Shown here in pieces: positions 51,197-59,099 of a DNA stretch of 62,391 nt. A model generated the notes under the pieces. That model had not been told where the DNA came from. It was given only the letters and a program-made list of their open reading frames with translations, and did no database searches. The position numbers and the translations under genes were made by a program. This DNA is from Polyangiaceae bacterium (GTDB taxonomy: Bacteria > Myxococcota_A > Polyangia > Polyangiales > Polyangiaceae). Position 1 is the first letter of the stretch. The number at the start of each line of letters is the position of its first letter. The stretch lies in contig JALHPN010000022.1 in NCBI GenBank assembly GCA_022842465.1, positions 1 through 62,391 of the forward strand. The letters run 5' to 3'.

Positions 51197-52342
51197 ATGG
51201 AGTCTGCAATTCGCGACCGTGTGCGCATCGCCTCACGGCTCCTCGTTCTCGCCGCCGTCGCCGCGGTCTCGTGCGCGGAGGCGGAGGGGGGTGAGGGTGC
51301 TGCGTCGGGGGCGAGCCCGGTCGTGGGGGGGCGAGCCGATACGCGGTTTCCTGCGGTCGGATACCTCCTGAGGGATGGCAAGGCATCCTGCACCGGCACC
51401 CTCGTCGAGGCGAACGTGGTGCTGACGGCTGCGCACTGCGTGAGGGACACGAGCGGCATCGCGTTCGGCTGGGGCGGAGTCGAGGAGGGGAACCGCGCGC
51501 GCGTGCGTGCAGTCGCGAGCCATCCTCGCTACGCGCCCCCGCGGGCGAACGACGGCATGGGCGTCCAGAACTTCGACATCGCGCTCCTCGAGCTGGTGAG
51601 CGCGCCGCCGATCGAGCCGATGCCGATGGGGCCGCCGCCGCGAAGCGGCCCCGTGCTCGGCCTCGGGTACGGCACCGACACGTACGAGCGTGACGATGCT
51701 GGGACGTACCAGGCGAGCGGAGCGGGTCGCGAGCGGAAGTCGATCGAGGGCGCGGTGATCGGCATGAACGCGGTGGAGGTTCATGCCCGTTTCGACGGAA
51801 CGGGGCAGCCCTGCTACGGCGACAGCGGCGGTCCGCTCGTCGCGAACGGCATCGTGGTCGGCACGCTGTCGAGGTTCGTCGGGACTCCGAGTTGCCGTCC
51901 CGCCTCGCGGACGTCGATGGCCTATACGCGCGTGGACGGCATGACTGCGTTCTTCGATGCCTCGAAGGCGTGCTTCAGGGCAGAGGACGTCGATGCCTGC
52001 CTGCGCGAAGAGCGACGGAGTCTCTGCGTTCCGGCGCGCGCTGCGAGCAGCTTCCCGCAGCACGTGGCGCCGATGACGGGCGACGGGCAGAGGGGTTCCG
52101 TCGACGTGACCGTCGGCGCGCTGCGGCGGCTCCTCCGCCTTCCGGCGTTCACGGAGAGCACGACAGTGTACTTCTTCGCTCAGGGTGACGCGCGCGCCGA
52201 CGTCACGCGGGCGGGCGGCCCGGCGCTCGGCTTCGACCTCACCACCGTGGACGTCGAGCCCGGCGCTGCGCACGACGTCGTCGTGAAATCGTGCAGCGGG
52301 GAGCAGCAGCTCGTCACCGTCGCGTGGCAGCCCAGGAGCTGA
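51197..52342 (+). CDS. Trypsin-like serine protease (S1A), putative lipoprotein
   Basis: A 381-residue exported protease. The signal ends VSC (Cys26). The chymotrypsin-fold domain starts at VVGGRADTRFP (42-52), the usual activation-site sequence, and has the catalytic triad His80 (LTAAHC), Asp127 (FDIALLEL) and Ser210 (CYGDSGGP). Disulphide partners are visible (Cys65/81, 206/about 233). About 110 C-terminal residues after the protease core form an extra beta-rich domain (TTVYFFAQGDARADVTRAG), perhaps for binding. Such proteases are common among predatory myxobacteria. Confidence 0.9.
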   Translation: MESAIRDRVRIASRLLVLAAVAAVSCAEAEGGEGAASGASPVVGGRADTRFPAVGYLLRDGKASCTGTLVEANVVLTAAHCVRDTSGIAFGWGGVEEGNRARVRAVASHPRYAPPRANDGMGVQNFDIALLELVSAPPIEPMPMGPPPRSGPVLGLGYGTDTYERDDAGTYQASGAGRERKSIEGAVIGMNAVEVHARFDGTGQPCYGDSGGPLVANGIVVGTLSRFVGTPSCRPASRTSMAYTRVDGMTAFFDASKACFRAEDVDACLREERRSLCVPARAASSFPQHVAPMTGDGQRGSVDVTVGALRRLLRLPAFTESTTVYFFAQGDARADVTRAGGPALGFDLTTVDVEPGAAHDVVVKSCSGEQQLVTVAWQPRS

Positions 52343-52378
52343 GTCGCGCCGGCGCGCTTCATGTGAACGAGGTCGTGG

Positions 52379-53212
52379 TCAGCGATCGGCCGACGGGAGC
52401 TCGCGCAGCACCTGGGGGAGGATCGCGAGGGTCACGCGGTAGTTGGCGTTGTACGGGTCCATGTCGTCGAGCTGGGGCATGAGCGATTGGACCGACGAGA
52501 TCCTCCCGAAGAGGTCGCGCTTCACGCGGATCCAGGGGGTCGCCATCCATTGGCGCGGAAAGCCGCGCGTGAGGTTCGCGTCGGAGACCATGAAGGGCTT
52601 GCGTGCGCCGCCTTCGCTCTCCGGGCGGTACCAGTTGTTGTGATAGATCCACACGGTCCCGTCGGGGTCGGTGTGACCGATGAAGCCGATGTGCTGGTCG
52701 CCCGGCTGCGAGAGGCTGACGTGCATGCCCGCGACGATGGTGCCCGCGGGGATGAGCCCGCCGTCGAGCTGGTTCAAGACGCCCGGCAGCTCTCGCTTCG
52801 TGCCGGGAAGGACGAGCGTGCGCCCGCCCGCGGCGGCGACGCTCCTCACGAGGTTCCGGACGCCCTCCTGGTCGTGATCGTAGATGCCCGCGAGGAAGAG
52901 GACCTTCGCGACGTTCGAGGCGCACATCCGCGCGAGCGGGTAACGCGGATCGCGATCCTGCACTCGCATCCAGTAGCGCGCGGCCTTCATCACCCTCTCG
53001 GACGTCGGCGTGAGGTGCTGGAATCGGAGCGATCCCAGCGACTCGTTCGCGGCGGCGGCCTGCTCCGGCCGCGTGACGCGCGTGAGCGGCTCCTCGAGCG
53101 TGCCGCTCTCACCGATGTCGTCGACGTCTTGCTCGGCGGCGCACCCGGAGGCGACGAGCGACAGAGAGGCGAGCGCGAACAGGAGCGAGGCGAGGCGGAT
53201 GCGGCGGGCCAC
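52379..53212 (-). CDS. Lipoprotein with papain-fold-like (NlpC/CHAP-like) domain
   Basis: A 277-residue lipoprotein (lipobox ASGC, Cys24). The region at about 95-200 has a Cys near a helix start (RMCASNVAKVLFLAG) followed by a His in a beta strand (GDQHIGFIGHTDPDG) and an aromatic segment (VWIYHNNWYRP), an order typical of NlpC/P60 or CHAP cysteine peptidases. The match is weak, so a non-catalytic relative is possible. It is separated by 36 bases from the convergent trypsin-like gene. Confidence 0.6.
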   Translation of the reverse strand: MARRIRLASLLFALASLSLVASGCAAEQDVDDIGESGTLEEPLTRVTRPEQAAAANESLGSLRFQHLTPTSERVMKAARYWMRVQDRDPRYPLARMCASNVAKVLFLAGIYDHDQEGVRNLVRSVAAAGGRTLVLPGTKRELPGVLNQLDGGLIPAGTIVAGMHVSLSQPGDQHIGFIGHTDPDGTVWIYHNNWYRPESEGGARKPFMVSDANLTRGFPRQWMATPWIRVKRDLFGRISSVQSLMPQLDDMDPYNANYRVTLAILPQVLRELPSADR

Positions 53213-53382
53213 GGTGAAAGGTCAGCACGCGATGTGCCACACGCGACCACACACGCCAGCTGCGCCGCGGGCGGGAAATTCGACGGCGCGCTGCCTCCCG
53301 TAGGGATGGCGTGGATCCCGGCGCGCCCAGCCATGGGCGGGCCCGAGACCGGCCGGCCTACGCGTGGTAAGTCGACGGTCGG

Positions 53383-54747
53383 GTGACGACGCTCTCGTTC
53401 ACGGCGGGGACCCTCGAGCTGCGCGACATCGCGCGCGACGACGCGCGGCTGCCACCCGGCTTCGTCTGGGACGAGCGGAGCGCGTCGTTCCGGGCGCCCG
53501 CCATCGCCTACGCCGAGACGGTCCTCGCCCTCCGTCGCGCCGGCGTCGCCTACGAAGACGAGGCGCGGCGCTACGCCGTGCTCGAGGCGGGCGCGCTCGT
53601 CCATCGCGCGCCGCGGCCTTATCAGGCCGAGGCGCTCGACGCCTGGAGCCGCGCGCGCGGACGCGGCGTCGTCGTGCTCCCGACCGGCGCTGGGAAGACC
53701 CACGTGGCCGTCCTCGCCATCGATCAGAAGCGGAGGAGCGCGCTGGTCGTCGCGCCGACGCTCGACCTCGTCCGCCAGTGGTACGACCTCCTCCGGGCGA
53801 CGTTCGGCGTGCCGGTCGGGGTCGTCGGAGGCGGAGATCACGACGTCCAGCCGATCACGGTGACGACGTACGACTCGGCGTACCTCCACATGGAGCACCT
53901 CGGGTCGCGCTTCGGGCTCGTCGTCTTCGACGAGTGCCACCACCTCCCGAGCGCCACTTATGCCCTCGCCGCACGCCTCGCGATCGCGCCGTACCGACTC
54001 GGGCTCACCGCGACGCCGGAGCGCACGGACGGTCGCGATGCGCTCCTCGACGAGCTCGTCGGGCCCACCGTCTACCGCCGCGACATCGGGGAGCTCGCCG
54101 GCGAGTGGCTCTCCGAGTACGAGACCGTCCGCGTCGAGGTCGCGCTCACGCCCGCGGAGCGTGACGAGCACGACCGCGAGCGCGCCCTCTATCGCGAGTT
54201 CGTCTCGATGAACCACATCCGGATGTCGAGCCCGCGGGGGTTCGGCGAGTTCGTCATGCTCTCGTCGCGGAGCGAGGCAGGGCGACGCGCGATGAGAGCC
54301 TACCGGCGCCAGCGCGAGCTCGCTTTCGCCGCGAGCGGCAAGCTCGCGTACCTCGAGCACCTCGTCGACGAGCACCGGGAGGACCGCGCGATCGTCTTCA
54401 CGCAGGACAACGCGACGGCGCACCACGTGTCGCGACGCTTCCTCGTCCCCGTCATCACCCACCAGACGAAGGTGACCGAGCGGAGCGCCATCCTCGCGTC
54501 GCTCGCCGCGGGAGAGGTGAACGCGATCGTGACGTCGAAGGTCCTCAACGAAGGCGTCGACGTCCAGGAGGCGAACGTCGCGGTCGTCCTCTCCGGGAGC
54601 GGCTCGGTCCGCGAGCACGTACAGCGCCTCGGACGCATCCTCCGGAAGCGAGAGGGCAAGCGCGCGGTGCTCTACGAGCTCGTCACCGCGGACACGGCGG
54701 AGACATTCACGAGCGAGCGCCGACGAGAGCACGATGCTTACCGCTGA
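53383..54747 (+). CDS. XPB-type superfamily 2 DNA helicase
   Basis: A 454-residue SF2 helicase from GTG 53383. An N-terminal domain (1-75) precedes the Q-like YQAEALDAW (80-88). Motif I is PTGAGKT (100-106), motif II DECH (183-186), motif III GLTATPERT (207-215). In the second RecA domain are VLNEGVDV (motif V) and QRLGRILRKREGK (motif VI). This is the XPB/Rad25 pattern, without the C-terminal extension of eukaryotic XPB. It opens DNA around lesions. The next gene overlaps it by 14 bases and encodes the partner nuclease. Confidence 0.9.
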   Translation: MTTLSFTAGTLELRDIARDDARLPPGFVWDERSASFRAPAIAYAETVLALRRAGVAYEDEARRYAVLEAGALVHRAPRPYQAEALDAWSRARGRGVVVLPTGAGKTHVAVLAIDQKRRSALVVAPTLDLVRQWYDLLRATFGVPVGVVGGGDHDVQPITVTTYDSAYLHMEHLGSRFGLVVFDECHHLPSATYALAARLAIAPYRLGLTATPERTDGRDALLDELVGPTVYRRDIGELAGEWLSEYETVRVEVALTPAERDEHDRERALYREFVSMNHIRMSSPRGFGEFVMLSSRSEAGRRAMRAYRRQRELAFAASGKLAYLEHLVDEHREDRAIVFTQDNATAHHVSRRFLVPVITHQTKVTERSAILASLAAGEVNAIVTSKVLNEGVDVQEANVAVVLSGSGSVREHVQRLGRILRKREGKRAVLYELVTADTAETFTSERRREHDAYR

Positions 54748-56005
54748 TCTCGTCGACGTCCGTCGAAAGGGGACCGAGCTGACGCTCCGGCCGCTCGATG
54801 CGCGCGCGTTCGAGGACGCCTTCGTGATCGCGCGCGCGCTCCTCGACGCGACGCGCGGGCTCGTCGGCGCGCGGCGCGAGGAGGTGGTCCGGGCATGGGA
54901 AGCGGCCGCCGGCGAGGACGGCGGGCCCGCCAAGCGAAAGATCGTCCTCGGACTCAGGAAGCTCGTCGAGGACGGATGCACCTTCGAGGCGGAGACGCCC
55001 GTCGACCCGGCGGCCATGCGCCTTTGCCTCTTCGTCCGGGCGGCGCGGGCGCGCCGCGAGCGCACGTTCGACCGGCGCGCGATCATCGAGGAGGTCGCGA
55101 CCGAGCACGGCATCGCGCAGGCGGAGGTGGAGCGCGGCATGTTCGCCGATCTCCGCGGCGAGCACCTCCTCCGCGAGCCGCCGGCCTTCGGCCCCGACGA
55201 GCTCGTCCACGCCTTCGACCTCGGCCGCGCGCAGGCCGTGCTCCTCACCGCCGTCCGCGTGACGTGCGAGATCCGCGCGGCTTCGCCGGGGGCGCTCCGC
55301 GCGTTCTTCACGAAGCTGAAGTTCCACCAGCTGCTCTTCGAGGCGAAGCCGCTCGAGGACGGAGAAGGCTTCCGCGTCGTCGTCGACGGGCCGTTCTCGA
55401 TGTTCGAGGCCTCGACGAAGTACGGCCTCCGGCTCGCGCTCCTCCTCCCCGCGCTCCGGGAGCTCGACGACTGGTCGCTCGTCGCCGAGGTCCGTTGGGG
55501 GAAGGAGCGAACGCCCCTCGTCTTCCGTCTCGACGCGACGGCACCGACCGTCACGCCGCGCAAGAGGAGCGGAGAGGACGACGTCCACCTCGGAGACGAC
55601 GTCCGCGAGCTCCTCGCCGACCTCCGCAGGCTCGCGAAGGCGCCCTGGAAGGTGAAGCCGGCGACCGCGCTCCTCGATCTCCCCGGCGTCGGCGTCTGCG
55701 TGCCCGATCTCGTCCTCGAGCGGAAGGGCGAGCGCCCCGTCTACGTCGAGGTGCTCGGGTACTGGAGTCGTGACGCCGTCTGGAGGCGCGTCGAGCTGGC
55801 GCGAAAGGGGGTCGGCGAGCTCATGGTCTTCGCCGTGAGCTCGCGGCTCCGGGTCAGCGCCGAGGTCCTCACCGCCGAGGACGAGGCCGCGCTCTACGTC
55901 TACAAGGGCCGCATCGCGGCGCGGCCGCTCTTCGAGAAGGTCACCCTCCTCGCTCAGCGGTCTTCGCCGACCTCGGCTAGGAAGCGCGCCAGGAGCACCC
56001 CGTAG
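54734..56005 (+). CDS. Bax1-like nuclease (DUF790)
   Basis: A 423-residue protein overlapping the XPB-like gene by 14 bases. An N-terminal helical/beta domain (about 1-180) is followed by TKLKFHQLLFEAKPLEDG and FSMFEASTKYGLRLALLLPAL, both characteristic of DUF790. The nuclease core near 322-345 has CVPDLVLERKGERPVYVEVLGYW, a PD-(D/E)xK-type site (Asp325, Glu339). In archaea this protein is Bax1, which binds XPB and cuts DNA next to the opened bubble, giving a simple excision-repair machine. The 3' end overlaps the convergent MTA phosphorylase gene by 52 bases. Confidence 0.88.
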   Translation: MLTADLVDVRRKGTELTLRPLDARAFEDAFVIARALLDATRGLVGARREEVVRAWEAAAGEDGGPAKRKIVLGLRKLVEDGCTFEAETPVDPAAMRLCLFVRAARARRERTFDRRAIIEEVATEHGIAQAEVERGMFADLRGEHLLREPPAFGPDELVHAFDLGRAQAVLLTAVRVTCEIRAASPGALRAFFTKLKFHQLLFEAKPLEDGEGFRVVVDGPFSMFEASTKYGLRLALLLPALRELDDWSLVAEVRWGKERTPLVFRLDATAPTVTPRKRSGEDDVHLGDDVRELLADLRRLAKAPWKVKPATALLDLPGVGVCVPDLVLERKGERPVYVEVLGYWSRDAVWRRVELARKGVGELMVFAVSSRLRVSAEVLTAEDEAALYVYKGRIAARPLFEKVTLLAQRSSPTSARKRARSTP

Positions 56006-56847
56006 CGAGCTCGCGTCTCGGGGCGGATCGCCCCCGGGCTCGTCGCGACGGCGCGCGACAGCGCGTCGTGACAGGAGCAGGAGCCGGGCGGGTGATCGTG
56101 GAGGTCCTCGGCGGTGGCCGCGAGGAGGGCCATCGCCGCGCCAGTGGCGACCCGTCGGTCGTTCTCTCGCTTCGAGTCCGGCACCGACGTCGCGTCGACC
56201 TTGGTCGACACACGCCAGCCTTCACAGTCCGCGACGACGTAGCAGACGAGCGCGGCGCAGAGCTCGGCCTCGCGCGCGACACGCGCCTCGGGCATAGCGG
56301 TCTGCCCGAGGATGTCGCCGCCGACGAGCCGGTGCATGTGCGCCTCCGCCGCGGTCGACCAGCTCGGCCCCTCGACGCAGACGTACGTTCCCCGCGGATG
56401 CACCGACCGCGTGCTCACGCCGGTCGTACCGAGGGCCCTTGCGCGAAGCGATTCGCAGTAGGGGCGCGCCATCTCGACGTGGACGGAGATCCCTTCGTCG
56501 AAGAAGGTCGTCGCGCGACGCGTCGTGCGATCGATGACCTGATCCGCGATGACGAGGTCACCTGGACGGATCTCGTCTCGGAGCGACCGCACCTCGTCGA
56601 ACGCGAGCACGTGCGTGACGCCGACCTGCTTCAGCGCGTAGACGTTCGCGCGGGACGGCACGCGCGAGGGCGGGATGTCGTTTTCGTCGCCGTGGCGCGC
56701 GAGGACGGCCACCCGGCTCTCGCCGACCCGGACGATGCGGACGTGACTCGAGGGAGAGCCGAACGGCGTGTCGAGGACGAGCTCCTCGGTGACCGCAGCC
56801 CCGACGAGCGCTTCGCCGACTCCGGGCCCTGCGAGGATGCCGAGCAT
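55954..56847 (-). CDS. mtnP: S-methyl-5'-thioadenosine phosphorylase
   Basis: A 297-residue member of the PNP/MTAP family. The N-terminus MLGILAGPGVGEAL matches the phosphate-binding start. Key segments are ARHGDENDIPPSRVPSRANVYAL (phosphate and trimer motifs), GTYVCVEGPSWSTAAE (substrate pocket) and GQTAMPEARVARE. Near the end a GSCSCH segment carries a CXC pair, known from archaeal MTAPII as a disulphide switch. It cleaves MTA to adenine and methylthioribose-1-phosphate in methionine salvage. No other salvage gene lies near. Confidence 0.88.
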   Translation of the reverse strand: MLGILAGPGVGEALVGAAVTEELVLDTPFGSPSSHVRIVRVGESRVAVLARHGDENDIPPSRVPSRANVYALKQVGVTHVLAFDEVRSLRDEIRPGDLVIADQVIDRTTRRATTFFDEGISVHVEMARPYCESLRARALGTTGVSTRSVHPRGTYVCVEGPSWSTAAEAHMHRLVGGDILGQTAMPEARVAREAELCAALVCYVVADCEGWRVSTKVDATSVPDSKRENDRRVATGAAMALLAATAEDLHDHPPGSCSCHDALSRAVATSPGAIRPETRARYGVLLARFLAEVGEDR

Positions 56848-56946
56848 GGCTTGGGCGTATCACGGTGAAGCGGCCCGGTCAGGCCTCTCGTCCGCGGCGA
56901 AGAGGCCACCGCGGCGTGAGACCGCGTGGTCCTTCCACTCGGTTTG

Positions 56947-56960
56947 GTGCGACGTCGCAC
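56947..56960. promoter_or_regulatory. Perfect 14-base palindrome upstream of the DUF4380-like gene
   Basis: GTGCGACGTCGCAC reads the same on both strands and lies 24 bases before the ATG at 56984, in the divergent region to the phosphorylase gene. This is a typical operator position for a dimeric regulator; the regulator is unknown. Confidence 0.45.
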
Positions 56961-56983
56961 GGACGTTGCTAGAGAGGTCGAGG

Positions 56984-57925
56984 ATGCAGGGCGACATCTC
57001 CTTCGAGCGCGCGGTCGCGGTCCCCGGCGAGCCCCAGGGCGTGCGGATGTCGAACGGTGAGGTCGAGCTCGTGGTGGCGAGCTCCTTCGGCATCCGTGTG
57101 CTCCACTTCGCCTTCGCGGGCGGCGAGAACGTGCTCGGCTTCGTCGATCCGGCGACACAAGGTGTTCCGGTGACGGGCGGGACCTGGCACCTCTACGGCG
57201 GCCATCGCTTGTGGTCTGCACCGGAAGATCCCGCGCGGACCTACGCGCCCGACAACGTCCCCGTTCGCGTCGTGGAAGACGGCCGGTCGCTCCTCGTCGT
57301 CCAGCCCGTCGAGGCGAGCGGGCTCGTGAAGGAGATGCGCTTGACGCTGGCGCCCTCCGGCTCCGAGGTCGTGGTCGAGCATCGGATCACCAACGCCGCA
57401 GAGGCGCCGACGGAGCTCGCCGTGTGGAGCCTCTCGGTGATGGCGCCTCGCGGGACGGCCCTCGTGCCCCGCGCGCGGTTCGTGCCACACCCCGTCGGCC
57501 TCCTCCCCGTCTCGCGGGTGGTGCTCTGGCCGTACACGGACCTCTCCGACCCGCGCTACCGCTTCGGCGCGCGCCTGCTCCGTGTTCGTCAGGATCCGGA
57601 CGCGCGCACGCCGCAGAAGATCGGCCTCTACGACGCCGAGCGTGGTTGGGCTGCGTACGTGCGGGGCGACGTCGTGTTCCTGAAGCGCTACCCGCTCCCG
57701 CGCCCGGAGGACGAGCACGTCGACCTCGGCTCGAACGTCGAGATCTTCACGGACGGAAGAATGCTCGAGCTCGAGACGCTCGGACCGCGCGTGCGGTTAC
57801 GCCGCGGAGAGACCGCCGTTCACTCGGAGCGCTGGTCGCTCCACCGACTCGAGGTCCCGGACGACGACGCCGAGGTCGAGGCTGCCGTCGACGCCCTCGT
57901 CGCGAGCCTCACGCCCTTCGGCTGA
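56984..57925 (+). CDS. DUF4380 / aldose-epimerase-like protein
   Basis: A 313-residue cytoplasmic protein from ATG 56984 (Shine-Dalgarno AGAGAGG). The sequence is a run of beta strands with VELVVASSFGIRVLHFAFAGGENVLGF, GTWHLYGGHRLWSAPEDP, VVEHRITNAAEAPTELAVWSLSVM, typical of the galactose-mutarotase superfamily, most like DUF4380. The catalytic His of true mutarotases is possibly in GGHRLW. It sits convergently beside galactokinase, 27 bases apart, so a role with sugars fits, but the substrate is unknown. Confidence 0.78.
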   Translation: MQGDISFERAVAVPGEPQGVRMSNGEVELVVASSFGIRVLHFAFAGGENVLGFVDPATQGVPVTGGTWHLYGGHRLWSAPEDPARTYAPDNVPVRVVEDGRSLLVVQPVEASGLVKEMRLTLAPSGSEVVVEHRITNAAEAPTELAVWSLSVMAPRGTALVPRARFVPHPVGLLPVSRVVLWPYTDLSDPRYRFGARLLRVRQDPDARTPQKIGLYDAERGWAAYVRGDVVFLKRYPLPRPEDEHVDLGSNVEIFTDGRMLELETLGPRVRLRRGETAVHSERWSLHRLEVPDDDAEVEAAVDALVASLTPFG

Positions 57926-57952
57926 GGCGACCAGGTGACGCGGGACGCGTCG

Positions 57953-59083
57953 TTAGCGGCCTTCCTCGCTCGTCCACCCGTCGCGCGCGGGGACCAGCAC
58001 CCGGCCGCGCGGCCCGTACGACGCGACGATCCGTGCGCCGGCCGCGGCGGCCTTCTGCCGCCTCGTGAGCGCCACGATCGCGCCACCGAAGCCGCCGCCG
58101 GTCATCCGCGCGCCGATGACCTCGGGGTCCCCCTGCGCGAGCGCGACGAGCCGGTCGACGTCCGGCACCGTCACCTGGAAGTCGTCGCGGAGCGACGCAT
58201 GCGACGCGTCCATGAGCTTCCCGAGCGCGGGCAGGTCCCCTTCTCGCATCGCTCGGACGGCGGCGAGGACACGCGCGTTCTCGCTCACGACGTGACGCGC
58301 GCGACGACCGATCGGCTCCTTCAGCGCCCCCGCGACCGCGGGATCGTCGATGTCGCGCAGCTCCTTCACGCCGAGGGCGGCAGCCGCGCGCTCGACCTCC
58401 GATCGCCGCGTGCGGTAGTCCCCCGCCGCGTGATCATGGGCGACCCCCGAGTCGATCACCAGGATCTCCGTATCGTCAGGGAGCGGCACGCGCTCGTACG
58501 CGAGCGTACGCGTGTCGAGGAAGAGCGCGGTCGTCGCGTCGGCGAGGCTCGACGCCATCTGGTCCATGATGCCGACCGGCGCCCCGACGAGCTCGTTCTC
58601 GGCCTTGCGACCGAGCTGCGCGATCGTCACGTCGTCGAGGGGGAAGCCGACCAGCGCGCGCAGACCGCGGAGGAGCGCCACCTCGAGCGCCGCGCTCGAC
58701 GAGAGCCCTGCGCCGATCGGCACGTCCGACGCGACCGCGGCATCGAAGGCGGGGACGAGAACGCCCGTCTCGCGGAGCGCCTTGACCACCCCCTGGACGT
58801 AGTCGATCCACGTCCCCGTGCGCTCCTCGCGGCCGATCTCGAACATCGCCGGCGCTCTGCCCCCGTGATTCGCGCTCACGACGCGGCACACGCCGTCGCC
58901 GCCCGTCGCACGAGCGAGGGCGATCTCGGTTCGCTGCGGGATCGCCATCGGCAGGACGAAGCCGCCGCTGTAGTCGGTGTGCTCGCCGATCAGGTTCACC
59001 CGCCCCGGCGCTCGCTCGAGCACGTCGGGCGTCCGTCCGAAAGCGCGCTCGAAGACGGCTAGTGCGGCGCTGCTCGTGGCCAT
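57953..59083 (-). CDS. galK: Galactokinase
   Basis: A 376-residue GHMP kinase with all three family motifs: GRVNLIGEHTDYSGG (27-41, the galactokinase signature), PIGAGLSSSAA (122-132, ATP phosphate loop) and TGGGFGGAIVAL near the C-terminus. A catalytic Asp is expected in the VGIMDQMAS segment. It phosphorylates galactose at C1 for the Leloir pathway. No galT or galE lies in the window; the only neighbour with a sugar link is the DUF4380-like gene. Confidence 0.94.
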   Translation of the reverse strand: MATSSAALAVFERAFGRTPDVLERAPGRVNLIGEHTDYSGGFVLPMAIPQRTEIALARATGGDGVCRVVSANHGGRAPAMFEIGREERTGTWIDYVQGVVKALRETGVLVPAFDAAVASDVPIGAGLSSSAALEVALLRGLRALVGFPLDDVTIAQLGRKAENELVGAPVGIMDQMASSLADATTALFLDTRTLAYERVPLPDDTEILVIDSGVAHDHAAGDYRTRRSEVERAAAALGVKELRDIDDPAVAGALKEPIGRRARHVVSENARVLAAVRAMREGDLPALGKLMDASHASLRDDFQVTVPDVDRLVALAQGDPEVIGARMTGGGFGGAIVALTRRQKAAAAGARIVASYGPRGRVLVPARDGWTSEEGR

Positions 59084-59099
59084 CGCCCCCTCCCTTCCG

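Noticed and set aside
50740..51459. Minus-strand coding extension of the DUF4349 gene through the repeat cluster
   Set aside because: The frame is open but overlaps the trypsin signal region, has Pro/Arg shadow composition, and a strong Shine-Dalgarno and lipobox mark the start at 50688.
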